Origin: Candidatus Acetatifactor stercoripullorum
GTDB taxonomy: Bacteria; Bacillota; Clostridia; Lachnospirales; Lachnospiraceae
Assembly (NCBI GenBank): GCA_019114005.1
Contig: DXGH01000064.1
Coordinates: 1-64,000, forward strand
Direction of reading: 5' to 3'
DNA length: 64,000 nucleotides
The notes beneath the pieces were generated by a model. The model saw only the letters and a list, made by a program, of their open reading frames with translations, made no database searches and was not told the origin of the DNA. The stretch's first letter is position 1; each line of letters opens with the position of its first letter. Positions 1-8,128 of this stretch are shown piece after piece. The translations under genes and the position numbers were made by a program.

Positions 1-90
1 AACTCCTCCTCCCGTGCTTTGTAGTGTAGCTTCTTACAAGCAATTTTACAGCAAAAAGTAGAGAGTTGAAATACTTTCATTACTATTTGT

Positions 91-109
91 GCCGCCAGCC
101 AAAGGCGGC
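91..109. other. short hairpin before the pilus genes
   Basis: Six perfect G/C pairs (GCCGCC with GGCGGC) around a 7-base loop lie 15 bases upstream of the first TadE-like start codon. No T-tract follows, so it is more likely an mRNA 5' structure or processing site than a terminator. The 90 bases to its left hold no start codon with a good RBS. They contain only a 19-codon open tail ending near base 61, which could be the end of an upstream gene outside the window. Confidence 0.35.
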
Positions 110-124
110 GGAATGGAGATTGAT

Positions 125-481
125 ATGAAAAAAGAGACGGGGAATATAGGGAATCTTCTCATGACGGGAATCTGTATTCTCGCAATGACCATAGTGATGG
201 CAGTCTATTTGGACTGTACGGAGCTGATCAGACAAAAGGGGCAGGTAAGCCAGCTGGCCAGAAGGTATATTTTGAAAATGGAAACCACAGGCTGTCTGGA
301 GGCCGGAGACCGCGGACGGCTGCTTTTAGAGCTTGAGGAAATAGGGGCAACGCAGATCGACCTGACAGGCACCACGTTAAACCAGGCGCCCTACAGCGCT
401 CCGGTGACTTTGAAAATACAGGGAAAGCTGGGAGGGAAATTTACATTTGAAGAAAAAAGAGTGTCTACCTCCAAAAATTAA
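125..481 (+). CDS. TadE-like pseudopilin / DUF4320-type pilus protein
   Basis: A 118-residue protein with a short basic N-terminus and one hydrophobic segment at about residues 9-29, followed by a small soluble domain. This is the layout of TadE-type minor pseudopilins of Tad/Flp pili, which sit in the inner membrane and are processed by a prepilin peptidase. The ATG at 125 was preferred over an in-frame start at 89 because GGAG lies just upstream and the extra N-terminus is glycine-rich and unlike a pilin. It overlaps the next gene by 35 bases. A second TadE-like gene, a CpaB-like gene and an A24 peptidase follow. The family call is by architecture and context only; the gene itself is weakly conserved. 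Confidence 0.6.
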   Translation: MKKETGNIGNLLMTGICILAMTIVMAVYLDCTELIRQKGQVSQLARRYILKMETTGCLEAGDRGRLLLELEEIGATQIDLTGTTLNQAPYSAPVTLKIQGKLGGKFTFEEKRVSTSKN

Positions 482-1052
482 AAGCCTGTCTGGAAGAGGC
501 CTGGGAAAAAAGGAAAAAGCACAGGCGGAAGCCGCAGCGGGAGTGTTTTTTGTGGTTTTTCTCAGTATTCTTTTATATTCCTTGCTCCAGATCGAAGTTT
601 ACCGGGCGTCAGCTCTCTATCTGGAGGATGCGCTGGCGGCGTCAAATCTGGCATCGGCAATTATTGATATTGAGGAATATGGGAGCACCCAGAATCTGAT
701 CATAGGCGATCCCCTTCTTGCTTTTGACAGGTATACCACGGCGTTAAAGGGAAATTTGAATCTGGATGACAGCTGGCAGTGCGAAAATAAGAGAATGATA
801 TCCGGCAGGGTGGAGGTTATAGATTATGTGATTTATAACTGTGTAAAGGAAAAGATATATGCCTGCCGCGTGGGAGAGGAGGGGATTTTGGCAAGCTGGG
901 AAGGAACATTGGGACAGGAGAGGGCTCCAAATGGAATTTTAGTGGAATCCACAGGGGTGTACAGTGAAATCACATTTCCGGTGGAAGGAATTTTGGGAGT
1001 GTGTACCCAGGCCAGAAAAGGGAAGCTTGTGGATATTGTCGCAAATGATTGA
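447..1052 (+). CDS. second TadE-like membrane-anchored pilus protein
   Basis: A 201-residue protein with a charged N-terminal stretch of about 30 residues, one hydrophobic helix at about 31-49, then a 150-residue extracytoplasmic domain with three scattered cysteines. The size and single N-terminal helix fit TadE/TadF-type minor pseudopilins. The start is a TTG with GGGAGGG about 10 bases upstream. No ATG occurs in frame until far inside the domain, so the 35-base overlap with the previous gene looks real and implies translational coupling. The CpaB-like gene starts 14 bases after the stop. The specific function is inferred from context; the soluble domain is not recognised. Confidence 0.55.
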   Translation: MKKKECLPPKIKSLSGRGLGKKEKAQAEAAAGVFFVVFLSILLYSLLQIEVYRASALYLEDALAASNLASAIIDIEEYGSTQNLIIGDPLLAFDRYTTALKGNLNLDDSWQCENKRMISGRVEVIDYVIYNCVKEKIYACRVGEEGILASWEGTLGQERAPNGILVESTGVYSEITFPVEGILGVCTQARKGKLVDIVAND

Positions 1053-1066
1053 GAAGGGAGAGTTTT

Positions 1067-1747
1067 ATGAAGCTGCGAAAAAAGAAAAAATTGGAAAGCA
1101 GAGAAGCGGGAGCCGGCCGGGGCTGGATTATCAGTATTGCAGCGGCATTTATTGCTGCGCTGGCAGTTTATGGAGTGATGCTCAGCTTAGAAAAAAATAT
1201 GCTGACACAGTATGAAAAGGGATGTATTTACGTGGCAGCCAGACAGATTCCGGAAGGACAATATATCACGGAAGAAAATTGCGGGGACTATTTTGTGAAA
1301 AAGGAATTGGATAAAAGCTGTATTCCCCAAACGGCTATCAGCAGCCCCAAACAGGTACAGGGGTTGATTGCAATTACTGGAATCGAGGAAGGCGTTTTGC
1401 TTACGGAGGGTATGTTTGAGGAATTAAACGAAATCACAAGCAAATTGGAAAATCCTGTGATAGCCGGGTTTAAAGCAGAGGATTTGTATCAGGTTGCAGG
1501 AGGCGTTCTGCGTTCCGGAGACCGCATACATATCTATTCTGTGAAAGAGGAAGGTAAAGAGGCTTCCACTGTGTGGAAGAATGTTTTTGTACAACAGGTA
1601 TTTGATACGTCGGGAAACCGGATTTCCAATGAAGACGGCGACACGGCGGCACAGCGGATAAATATATATCTTGCGGAGGAGGATGTGGAGCGTTTTTACG
1701 AACAGCTTTCTGCCGGTTCCCTGCGGGCGGTAAAGGTATGTGATTAA
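1067..1747 (+). CDS. CpaB/RcpC-like SAF-domain pilus assembly protein
   Basis: A 226-residue protein with one N-terminal membrane helix (about 22-42), then a stretch reading YVAARQIPEGQYITEEN, typical of the SAF/beta-clip fold of CpaB (Flp pilus assembly, RcpC). CpaB proteins sit in the envelope and help build Tad pili. The ATG at 1067 follows GAGAAGGGAG at ideal spacing; a TTG at 1049 is the only longer alternative. It follows the TadE-like genes in the same direction. No secretin, expected only in diderms, is seen, which fits a Gram-positive Tad system. The rest of the tad machinery (cpaF, tadB, tadC, flp) must lie left of the window if it exists. Confidence 0.72.
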   Translation: MKLRKKKKLESREAGAGRGWIISIAAAFIAALAVYGVMLSLEKNMLTQYEKGCIYVAARQIPEGQYITEENCGDYFVKKELDKSCIPQTAISSPKQVQGLIAITGIEEGVLLTEGMFEELNEITSKLENPVIAGFKAEDLYQVAGGVLRSGDRIHIYSVKEEGKEASTVWKNVFVQQVFDTSGNRISNEDGDTAAQRINIYLAEEDVERFYEQLSAGSLRAVKVCD

Positions 1748-1963
1748 AGTGCATCAGCTGTGCTTTTCTGCTGCTTTGCAGCTGAACCTGCTCATGTCCG
1801 GGCACTGTAATGCTTGCGAAATGCTTCCATTTGTGTTATTTTTTATCAAGACAAATGGCAGATGCAGGAATCAGGCAGTGTACCTTGAAAACTGCATAGG
1901 CCGGAAAACTTTACAATCATTTAATTGTAGTATGGGGGATTTTCCATACGGAAAAGGGGGGTT
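1748..1963. other. intergenic leader before the lipoprotein gene, with a boxA-like motif
   Basis: A 216-base gap with no credible ORF. It holds a hairpin with 8-bp arms (CCATTTGT/ACAAATGG, about 1828-1857), the string ACCTTGAAAACTGCATAGG at 1882-1900, and a small hairpin TACAAT/ATTGTA near 1913. The 1882-1900 string resembles the boxA-like CTTTGAAAACTNNATA motif found near rRNA operons of Firmicutes. Its presence ahead of a surface-protein gene is unexplained. No convincing sigma-A promoter was found. Confidence 0.4.
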
Positions 1964-2998
1964 ATGAAAAAGAAAGCAGTAAATGCAGCATTCTGCCTGG
2001 CTGTTTCCCTGATGCTGGCGCTTGCAGGCTGCGGGAGCACAGCGGAAGAGGGCACGGGAGAACAGACCCAGGTGCTGGATGAAAGGGAAGTGGAAGTACA
2101 GGAAGAAAAAGAGGTGGTGGCCACCGGAAAGATCACCATGGAGCCGGGGGAAACCGGGGAAGCAGAACAGACACCAGAAACAGAGGAGACGAAGGAAGCG
2201 GCCGGGACGGAGGAGACAGAGGAAACAGAACAGGCGGCAGCAGAAACAGCGGAGGAAACAAAGCAGGCAGCTGCTTCCCAAAGCACTAAGACCGCTCAGA
2301 CGAAGGAAAGCACAAAGGCCTCCGGCAGCGGAACGGGCAGCACGGCGGCATCCAAGCCTGCGGAGAGCCAGGCAGCTTCCAGCAGCACCGGCAGCACGGC
2401 GGCATCCAAGCCTGCGGAAAGCCAGGCAGCCTCCGGCAGCGGAACGGGCAGCACGGCGGCGTCCAAGCCTGCAGAAAGCCAGGCAGCCTCCGGCAGCGGA
2501 ACGGGCAGCACGGCGGCATCCAAGCCTGCAGAGGCCCACACCCACAGTTTCACGTCTGTGAAAATTTCGGACGCCACTTGCGAATCCGGCGCCGTGTATG
2601 AGGAGCGGTGCAGCTGCGGGGCCACAAACGGCACCCACACGGAGGGCAGCGGCCTAGGCCATGACTACCAGTACAGCGGCCCCTACGTGGCAGCCACCTG
2701 CTCCGGCGGGGGGATTGATGAAGACAAGTGCACCCGGTGCGGCGCCATAAGGTGGACAAATGTGCCCGCCCTCCCCCACAGCTGGACGGAGACCCTGACC
2801 TTTGCAGGAAACTGCAACACAAAATCAGAATACACCATCACCTGCAGCGTGTGCGGGGCCCCCGGCGGCACCAGGGAAGGGGACTACACGGACGACCATG
2901 ACTGGCAGACCTTTTCCTGGCAGGACGTGGACCTGGCAACCGGAGAGTATATTACGATTACAGAAGTAGGATGCAGCCGCTGCGGAAAGAAACAGTAA
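1964..2998 (+). CDS. repeat-rich surface lipoprotein with Cys-pair C-terminal repeats
   Basis: A 344-residue predicted lipoprotein: signal peptide ending in lipobox LALAGC with the lipidated Cys at 23. A Glu/Thr-rich low-complexity linker (about 30-120) follows, then four near-identical 18-19 residue Ala/Ser/Gly repeats (unit like GSGTGSTAASKPAESQAAS, residues 121-190). The C-terminal 150 residues carry four units, each ending in a CxCG or CxxCG pair with nearby His, resembling zinc-ribbon-like repeats of clostridial surface proteins. The linker would lift the Cys-rich domain through the cell wall. It lies between the CpaB-like gene and the giant secreted protein, so it may be a pilus accessory or anchor. 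G+C is clearly high here. Function is unknown. The start has a G-rich RBS ending 2 bases before the ATG. Confidence 0.7.
   Translation: MKKKAVNAAFCLAVSLMLALAGCGSTAEEGTGEQTQVLDEREVEVQEEKEVVATGKITMEPGETGEAEQTPETEETKEAAGTEETEETEQAAAETAEETKQAAASQSTKTAQTKESTKASGSGTGSTAASKPAESQAASSSTGSTAASKPAESQAASGSGTGSTAASKPAESQAASGSGTGSTAASKPAEAHTHSFTSVKISDATCESGAVYEERCSCGATNGTHTEGSGLGHDYQYSGPYVAATCSGGGIDEDKCTRCGAIRWTNVPALPHSWTETLTFAGNCNTKSEYTITCSVCGAPGGTREGDYTDDHDWQTFSWQDVDLATGEYITITEVGCSRCGKKQ
2324..2533 (+). repeat. four tandem 54-57 bp coding repeats
   Basis: Four in-frame copies of a 57-bp unit lie inside the lipoprotein gene. The second is shorter by one codon (54 bp) and the last is truncated. The copies are nearly identical at DNA level, including silent positions, which points to recent slippage or recombination and makes copy-number variation between strains likely. 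Confidence 0.85.
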
Positions 2999-3017
2999 CG
3001 GAATAAAAAAACATTGT

Positions 3018-3045
3018 AAAGGAACCGGAGAAATCCGGTTCCTTT
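3018..3045 (+). terminator. hairpin terminator after the lipoprotein gene
   Basis: Perfect 11-bp stem (AAAGGAACCGG / CCGGTTCCTTT) with a 6-base loop, 19 bases after the lipoprotein stop. The distal T-run is only three bases, so termination may be partial, allowing read-through into the large secreted-protein gene 36 bases downstream. Confidence 0.65.
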
Positions 3046-3080
3046 CTGCGTGGAAAAAAACAGAAAGAAGGGATAAGCCT

Positions 3081-6000
3081 ATGAAGAAAAAAAGGAAGAA
3101 GCCCGGCAGGCTGCTTTTGTCCCTGGGGGCGGCGGCCTTTGCGGCGGCCCTCCCCGGCCTGTCCTTAAAGGCCGAGGCTGCGGGGAGCATCTATGAAAGC
3201 CCCTATGTGAGCTTTTCCCCGGACGGGGGCTGGTGGACGGTGGCGGAGGACCTGCCGGAGGGGACCCAGGGGAATTTTAAGGACCCGGCCTGCTGGTATG
3301 ACTCTGACACCGTGGTGGATACAGGAATAGAGAGCACCCTGCGGGGGCTGGAGACGGGGGAGCACTATTATGCCTATGACAGAAACGGGATCATCCCGGT
3401 AGGGTACTGGGAGGTCGGATACCGGGGGGCCAACTGCTGCCATTCCAACGGCGGTGCCACGGACATCGGGGGGATCACGGACATCAACAACAGCCGCCTG
3501 TGCCTGCAGCCCTACTGGTCCGGATGGCTGGCCTACTGCGCGGACTGCGGGCAGCGGATTGTAAACCGGCTCCATTACATGAGCCTGGATGCGGTGAGTT
3601 CCATCAATGCCATCGACGTGGACATTTCCTATTTCTACCTGTGCCCCAACGAGAACGGGGACGGCACCCAGTGCAGGCACCTGGAACAGGGAGCGCCCGC
3701 CTATGCCCACCAGTGCAGCGCGGTTTCCTGGAACCGGTACCGGGTGGAATATGACCACAATACGGATCTGCGGATGTTAGAAATGGAGCCCAGCTACCAC
3801 ATGTACAACAACGCGGAGGAGTATGAAGGGAGCCGGGTCACCCCCCAGACGAAGCTGAGCCTGAACACCTATTCCCGGCCGGGGTATGAGTTTGTCTGCT
3901 GGAACACGGAGCCGGACGGCAGCGGCACTTCCTACGGGGACGGGGCGGAAATCCGGAACCTGACCGCGGAGGAGTACGACAAAGGGACGGGAAAGGGAGT
4001 GGTGACCCTGTATGCCCAGTGGAAAAAGACCACAAGCACCCTCCTGGTCGACCCGGCAGGCGGCACTTACGAGGGGAAAAGCGGGACGCAGGCCGTCACC
4101 CAGGGCTACAATACCTTTTATACTGCAGACCCGGAAAAGATAACGGCCCCCAGGGGGCATACGGTGTCCTTTGAGACCAACGGGGGGAATGAGATCTCCC
4201 CCATCACGGGAACCCAGCATTTTTCCCACTGGGAGTTTTCCCATGACGAAGCAAAGCCTGGAGCAGGCGTTTTTTATTCTGACAACAGGTACCTGTTCCG
4301 GGGCCCCCAGGACGCCGTGGACAGGCTGCAGGCGGCATACGAGAAGGACGCCATCATCCTGCCCACGCCGGAGAAGCCAGGCTCCTCCTTCGGGGGCTGG
4401 TACAAGGATCCGGAGTGCACTGAGCCGGCGGGGGCAGGCGGGGATGAATACACGCCCTCCCAGGATGAAACCCTGTATGCCCTGTGGGCGGAGCTGGTGC
4501 TCCAGTCCCGGGACAACTACACGGCAAACGGCGGGAAGGGGGCAGTGGACCTGGCATGGCAGCAGAAGGACAGCGCAGACAAGAGCTACAGGCTGTACCA
4601 GAGCCGGGACGGGGTGCATTTTTCACAGATCTACGGCGCAGAGGAGACCATAGACCGGAATGCCTCCGATGAAACCTTCTCCTACAGCGGCAGCATGCGC
4701 CAGTACACGGTGCCCTATACGGGCTTTTACACCCTGTCCGCTTACGGGGCACAGGGCCAGGGCTGGCAGGACATCCCGGGCGGCCTTGGGGGAAGCGCGG
4801 AAGGGAAGTTTTATTTAAAGAAGGGGGACGTGCTCTCCATCCTGGCAGGCGGAACCGGCGGATACGGCGGCGGGGGAACCGGCAGTGTCTATGGAACCGG
4901 CGGGGGCAGGACAAGCATTGTCTCCCGGATGCAGGGCACCCTTTTAGTGGCCGGAGGAGGCGGCGCGGCCACCCCCATGGGCGCGGGAGGCGCAGGAGGG
5001 GCCGGGGGAAGCCAGACCTCTTCTGCGTCCGGCGGAAGCGGCGGAGCCGGAGGAGGCGGCGGATACAGGGGCGGCAGCGCCGGGGAGCTGGTCATCCATG
5101 AGCATACGGACGAATGCTATTATGTGAAGGACCTGTCCTACACCTACAGCACGGCTGGCATACACACCATCGCAGGCTGGGGCCTCAGGGGGGCCAGGAG
5201 ATTTGCCGGATGCACAAGCCCCAGCTGGGTGACTGATGAAAATGGCATGACGGAAAGCAGCCTGATCCCCACAAAAGGGAACCCCACGCTGGAAATCGAC
5301 CTGCATGTGAACGCCTGGTCCAACAACGCCATGCAGACTTATGTCTATGTAACGGTTTATGACAGCAGCAGGCGGCAGATCTACAGCTGGCGGGCGGATG
5401 AGTACAGCCAGGTGACAGACGGGAATCCCGGGGAATCCTGGGAGGACGGGGACGGCTGGCACGGCACGCCGGACGTTTTTGACATTGAAACGGTGCTTTC
5501 CGTGGATGTGTCAGGGACAGACGGCGTCTGGGTGGCATACGGGATCGGCACCACCAGCCAGGATGACGAGGGAGAGCCCTTTGCGGCCTGCCACTATGGC
5601 TATAACCTGAACACCATTTCCCTGTCAGGGGGCGTGGAAAAGGAACTGATCTGCGGGTACAAGGAAGGGGAGGTCATCTCTGCAAAGCCTGCCTATGGGG
5701 GGACCAGTTATGTAAATACCGCTGCCGCATCCACTTACCAGAGCAGGGCCGGTGTAAGAAGCGGAAACGGCTCTGCCTCCATAGCAGTAAACACGGTGGG
5801 CTTTATGGACGCCCTTTCCTTAAACGGTGTAACAGCTACGGACTATGCAGCGCCGGATGCAGTGGATGCAGACAGTGTGGAAATAGAAGCGGCGGGAGCC
5901 GGGGCCGTGCTGGTGTCCTTTGACAGGCCGGAGGATAACGGCACACCCTACTATCACAGGGCGGAATCCTATCTGACAGGGACGGCTTCCCTTTTATGCA

Positions 6001-7397
6001 CCTCCAATATCACAAAGAACATCCTCACAAGCGGCGTGGCAGGATACTATTATGTGCTGGACACAGAAGAGAAAACTGCTGCAGGAGCCGGAAACGGCAG
6101 GTTTACGGCGGATGAGAGCCTGACGGTGCAGGCAGGAGGACAGGTGCAGTACCTTCATGTAGCGGCAGTGGACATAGCAGGAAATGTAGGGGAGACAGCC
6201 CACATTCCCATTAACGAAGGGGAAGTGCTGTGGAAGCTTTATACCAGGCAGCTTTCCATTGAGGAAGCAGACAATGTGTATCCTGCAGGCCGGGAAAAAA
6301 CCTGGTATGTGCGGGCGGACGGCAGCACCCCGTTTACACTGCGCCACAGCGCATACATGGACGGTACCGCCAGCAGGGACTATCAGATCAACTATACCAT
6401 CTTCCAGACCAGGACGGAGGGAAGCATCGGCAGAAATATCGTGTTTACGCCAAGCCATGACATCAAAGACGGTACCATCCTGACAAAAGCTGCGGAGCTT
6501 TCCTATACTGTGGAAGGAGAAACGCTGCTTGGGCAGTATCCTTACATTGTCACGGAGAGAAGCAGCCGGAACCGGGAGCTTTCTGCCACCCAGAAGTTTA
6601 CCTTAGACAGGGCAGCCCAGGGACAGCAGATAGAGGTTGCGCCCATGGCCGGGGCGGCCCATGCACAGGGAATACAGTACACAGAGGAAAGTGCGGACCG
6701 CTTAAATGGCATTGTGCTGATCGGAGACGGGGAGGCGCCTGTGGTAAACGGCCTGGAGCTTTTGGAAAACAGGGAGCTGATTGACAGAAGGGAGGGAACC
6801 GTCACCCTGGATGTGACAGCGGCGGATGCCCTGAGTGGGGTGAAGGAATTTTATATAGTGATAGAAAACAGGGATAATGCTGCCACCCAGACCTACACCG
6901 GGGATGAAAATGGGAGGATACAGATCGAGATTACAGCGGATGAGCCCATTTTCAGCGGGGATTTCACCGTTACGGCCCGGGCGTTGGACAATGTGGGGAA
7001 TGTGGCGGAAAAGACCTGCAGTGTCACAGAATTTGCCCTGGAGGCAGAGGTGGAAAGAATCTTAGAGCCCCATACGCCGGTATTTAAGAGGGGGGAAAGC
7101 GGCATTTTAACGGTCACGGTCTGGGGCTATGCAGACCGGGTAGAGGTGGAATTTCCAAAAGAGCTGACAGATTTAAACCCGGATTTGAACCAAACCTATG
7201 TGTACACGGATGCACCCCAGTACAGGCAGGAGGAGAAGCTGCAGTTTATGATTCCCCTGTATGCCCCGGAAAAGGAAAGCTATACCATAACGGTCCGGGC
7301 CTATAAGGGAGACAGGAGGCTGGAGGAGCATCCACGCCTTGGGGTGGTATCTGTGGAGGGCAGTGTACTGCAGGATTTTAGGACAAGGCTGAGGTAA
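3081..7397 (+). CDS. giant secreted adhesin-like protein (InlB repeats, glycine-rich domain, Ig-like tail)
   Basis: A 1438-residue protein with a Sec signal peptide (about 1-33, ending KAEA). A Cys-rich N-terminal region (about 78-220, with a CADCG pair) follows. Next come two Listeria-Bacteroides (InlB B) type repeats, about 221-312 and 361-470, recognisable by GYEFVCWNTEPDGSG and VTLYAQW / ETLYALW. A glycine-rich domain at about 536-668 opens with YTLSAYGAQGQ and contains GGAGGAGG runs, like the ALK/LTK-type glycine-rich domain. Several beta-rich Ig-like modules follow. There is no LPXTG signal or C-terminal membrane helix, so retention on the cell is unexplained. The start has a GAAGGGAT RBS. 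The first 2.7 kb is markedly more G+C-rich than the last 1.5 kb. Its place between Tad pilus genes suggests a pilus-associated adhesin; this is inference. Confidence 0.7.
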   Translation: MKKKRKKPGRLLLSLGAAAFAAALPGLSLKAEAAGSIYESPYVSFSPDGGWWTVAEDLPEGTQGNFKDPACWYDSDTVVDTGIESTLRGLETGEHYYAYDRNGIIPVGYWEVGYRGANCCHSNGGATDIGGITDINNSRLCLQPYWSGWLAYCADCGQRIVNRLHYMSLDAVSSINAIDVDISYFYLCPNENGDGTQCRHLEQGAPAYAHQCSAVSWNRYRVEYDHNTDLRMLEMEPSYHMYNNAEEYEGSRVTPQTKLSLNTYSRPGYEFVCWNTEPDGSGTSYGDGAEIRNLTAEEYDKGTGKGVVTLYAQWKKTTSTLLVDPAGGTYEGKSGTQAVTQGYNTFYTADPEKITAPRGHTVSFETNGGNEISPITGTQHFSHWEFSHDEAKPGAGVFYSDNRYLFRGPQDAVDRLQAAYEKDAIILPTPEKPGSSFGGWYKDPECTEPAGAGGDEYTPSQDETLYALWAELVLQSRDNYTANGGKGAVDLAWQQKDSADKSYRLYQSRDGVHFSQIYGAEETIDRNASDETFSYSGSMRQYTVPYTGFYTLSAYGAQGQGWQDIPGGLGGSAEGKFYLKKGDVLSILAGGTGGYGGGGTGSVYGTGGGRTSIVSRMQGTLLVAGGGGAATPMGAGGAGGAGGSQTSSASGGSGGAGGGGGYRGGSAGELVIHEHTDECYYVKDLSYTYSTAGIHTIAGWGLRGARRFAGCTSPSWVTDENGMTESSLIPTKGNPTLEIDLHVNAWSNNAMQTYVYVTVYDSSRRQIYSWRADEYSQVTDGNPGESWEDGDGWHGTPDVFDIETVLSVDVSGTDGVWVAYGIGTTSQDDEGEPFAACHYGYNLNTISLSGGVEKELICGYKEGEVISAKPAYGGTSYVNTAAASTYQSRAGVRSGNGSASIAVNTVGFMDALSLNGVTATDYAAPDAVDADSVEIEAAGAGAVLVSFDRPEDNGTPYYHRAESYLTGTASLLCTSNITKNILTSGVAGYYYVLDTEEKTAAGAGNGRFTADESLTVQAGGQVQYLHVAAVDIAGNVGETAHIPINEGEVLWKLYTRQLSIEEADNVYPAGREKTWYVRADGSTPFTLRHSAYMDGTASRDYQINYTIFQTRTEGSIGRNIVFTPSHDIKDGTILTKAAELSYTVEGETLLGQYPYIVTERSSRNRELSATQKFTLDRAAQGQQIEVAPMAGAAHAQGIQYTEESADRLNGIVLIGDGEAPVVNGLELLENRELIDRREGTVTLDVTAADALSGVKEFYIVIENRDNAATQTYTGDENGRIQIEITADEPIFSGDFTVTARALDNVGNVAEKTCSVTEFALEAEVERILEPHTPVFKRGESGILTVTVWGYADRVEVEFPKELTDLNPDLNQTYVYTDAPQYRQEEKLQFMIPLYAPEKESYTITVRAYKGDRRLEEHPRLGVVSVEGSVLQDFRTRLR

Positions 7398-7403
7398 GGG
7401 GAT

Positions 7404-8063
7404 ATGCTGATATTTCTAATGACCCGGGGAGCGTTATTTCAAATCTGCAGTCTGGACAAGGAAATGAAGGGCTGCGAAGAAATACTGAGCGGAAAGGGAG
7501 CGGCTGTGTTTGGAGCTTTATGCTGCATAAACGGCGTAATGGCCTATATCCTTGCAGCACAAAAAGCCAATGCCTTTTTTCAGGGGCCGGCGGATGGCTG
7601 TTACGCAGGTCTTGTGCGTTATCTGCTTTTTTGTGTAACGGCGGCCTGTTTTTTACTGGCTTGCATAGAGGACTGCTGGATATGTCAGGTTCATAATTTT
7701 GTGTGGTGGACCGGGGCGGCTGCGGGGGCGGGATTGTTATTTTCTGCCGGAGAAAACAGAGGGAATGTGTTCGATTTACTGCTGTTTATTCTTCTGCAAG
7801 AGCTTTTCTTCTGCCGGTTTTACGGGAGGGCCGATTGCCACAGCTTCTGTGTCTGCGCCATGGTACAGTGTGCCCTTGGCGCAGGATTTACAGCCTATCT
7901 TTTTTTGATGCTTTTGGCTGTAGGGATGCTTGGCCTGGTACAGGCATTCCGGCACAATATAAATAAGAAGGGAAATCTGAAGATTCCTGTCCCCTTTCTG
8001 CCGTATATTACCATATCTCTTTGGCCGACGCTTTTTCTTGTATATTTATTCAAACATAGTTGA
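7404..8063 (+). CDS. type A24 prepilin peptidase (TadV/CpaA-like)
   Basis: A 219-residue multi-helix membrane protein. Two aspartates sit where the A24 catalytic pair is expected: D90 in IEDCWICQVHNFVWW (compare the family DxxxxxIPN motif) and D144 in GRADCH, replacing the usual GxGD. The end, IPVPFLPYITISLWP, matches the family's conserved C-terminal helix. It would cleave and possibly N-methylate Flp prepilins and TadE-like pseudopilins at the membrane. It starts 6 bases after the giant secreted protein, so both are probably co-transcribed. The glycine before the second Asp is replaced (R-A-D), so it is a divergent member. The call combines motif and context. Confidence 0.66.
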   Translation: MLIFLMTRGALFQICSLDKEMKGCEEILSGKGAAVFGALCCINGVMAYILAAQKANAFFQGPADGCYAGLVRYLLFCVTAACFLLACIEDCWICQVHNFVWWTGAAAGAGLLFSAGENRGNVFDLLLFILLQELFFCRFYGRADCHSFCVCAMVQCALGAGFTAYLFLMLLAVGMLGLVQAFRHNINKKGNLKIPVPFLPYITISLWPTLFLVYLFKHS

Positions 8064-8088
8064 TTTTTTCCCAGAAAGGTGATATATT
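8060..8088 (+). promoter_or_regulatory. sigma-A promoter for the amino-acid ABC operon
   Basis: TTGATT (8060-8065), 17-base spacer, TATATT (8083-8088). It overlaps the peptidase stop and lies 40 bases before the binding-protein ATG, which has a strong AGGAGGAGG RBS. Confidence 0.6.
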
Positions 8089-8128
8089 AATCCAGATTCA
8101 AAGTATGTTTCAGGAGGAGGATGTAATT

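Noticed and set aside
1871..2638. Long minus-strand frame opposite the lipoprotein gene (255 codons)
   Set aside because: It is an Arg/Cys/Ala-rich shadow of the G+C-rich repeat region without an RBS; the plus strand has a signal peptide and lipobox.
3165..5538. Several minus-strand frames of 100-280 codons opposite the adhesin gene
   Set aside because: They arise from high G+C and codon structure of the plus-strand gene; low-complexity Pro/Arg/Val content and no RBS or family motif.
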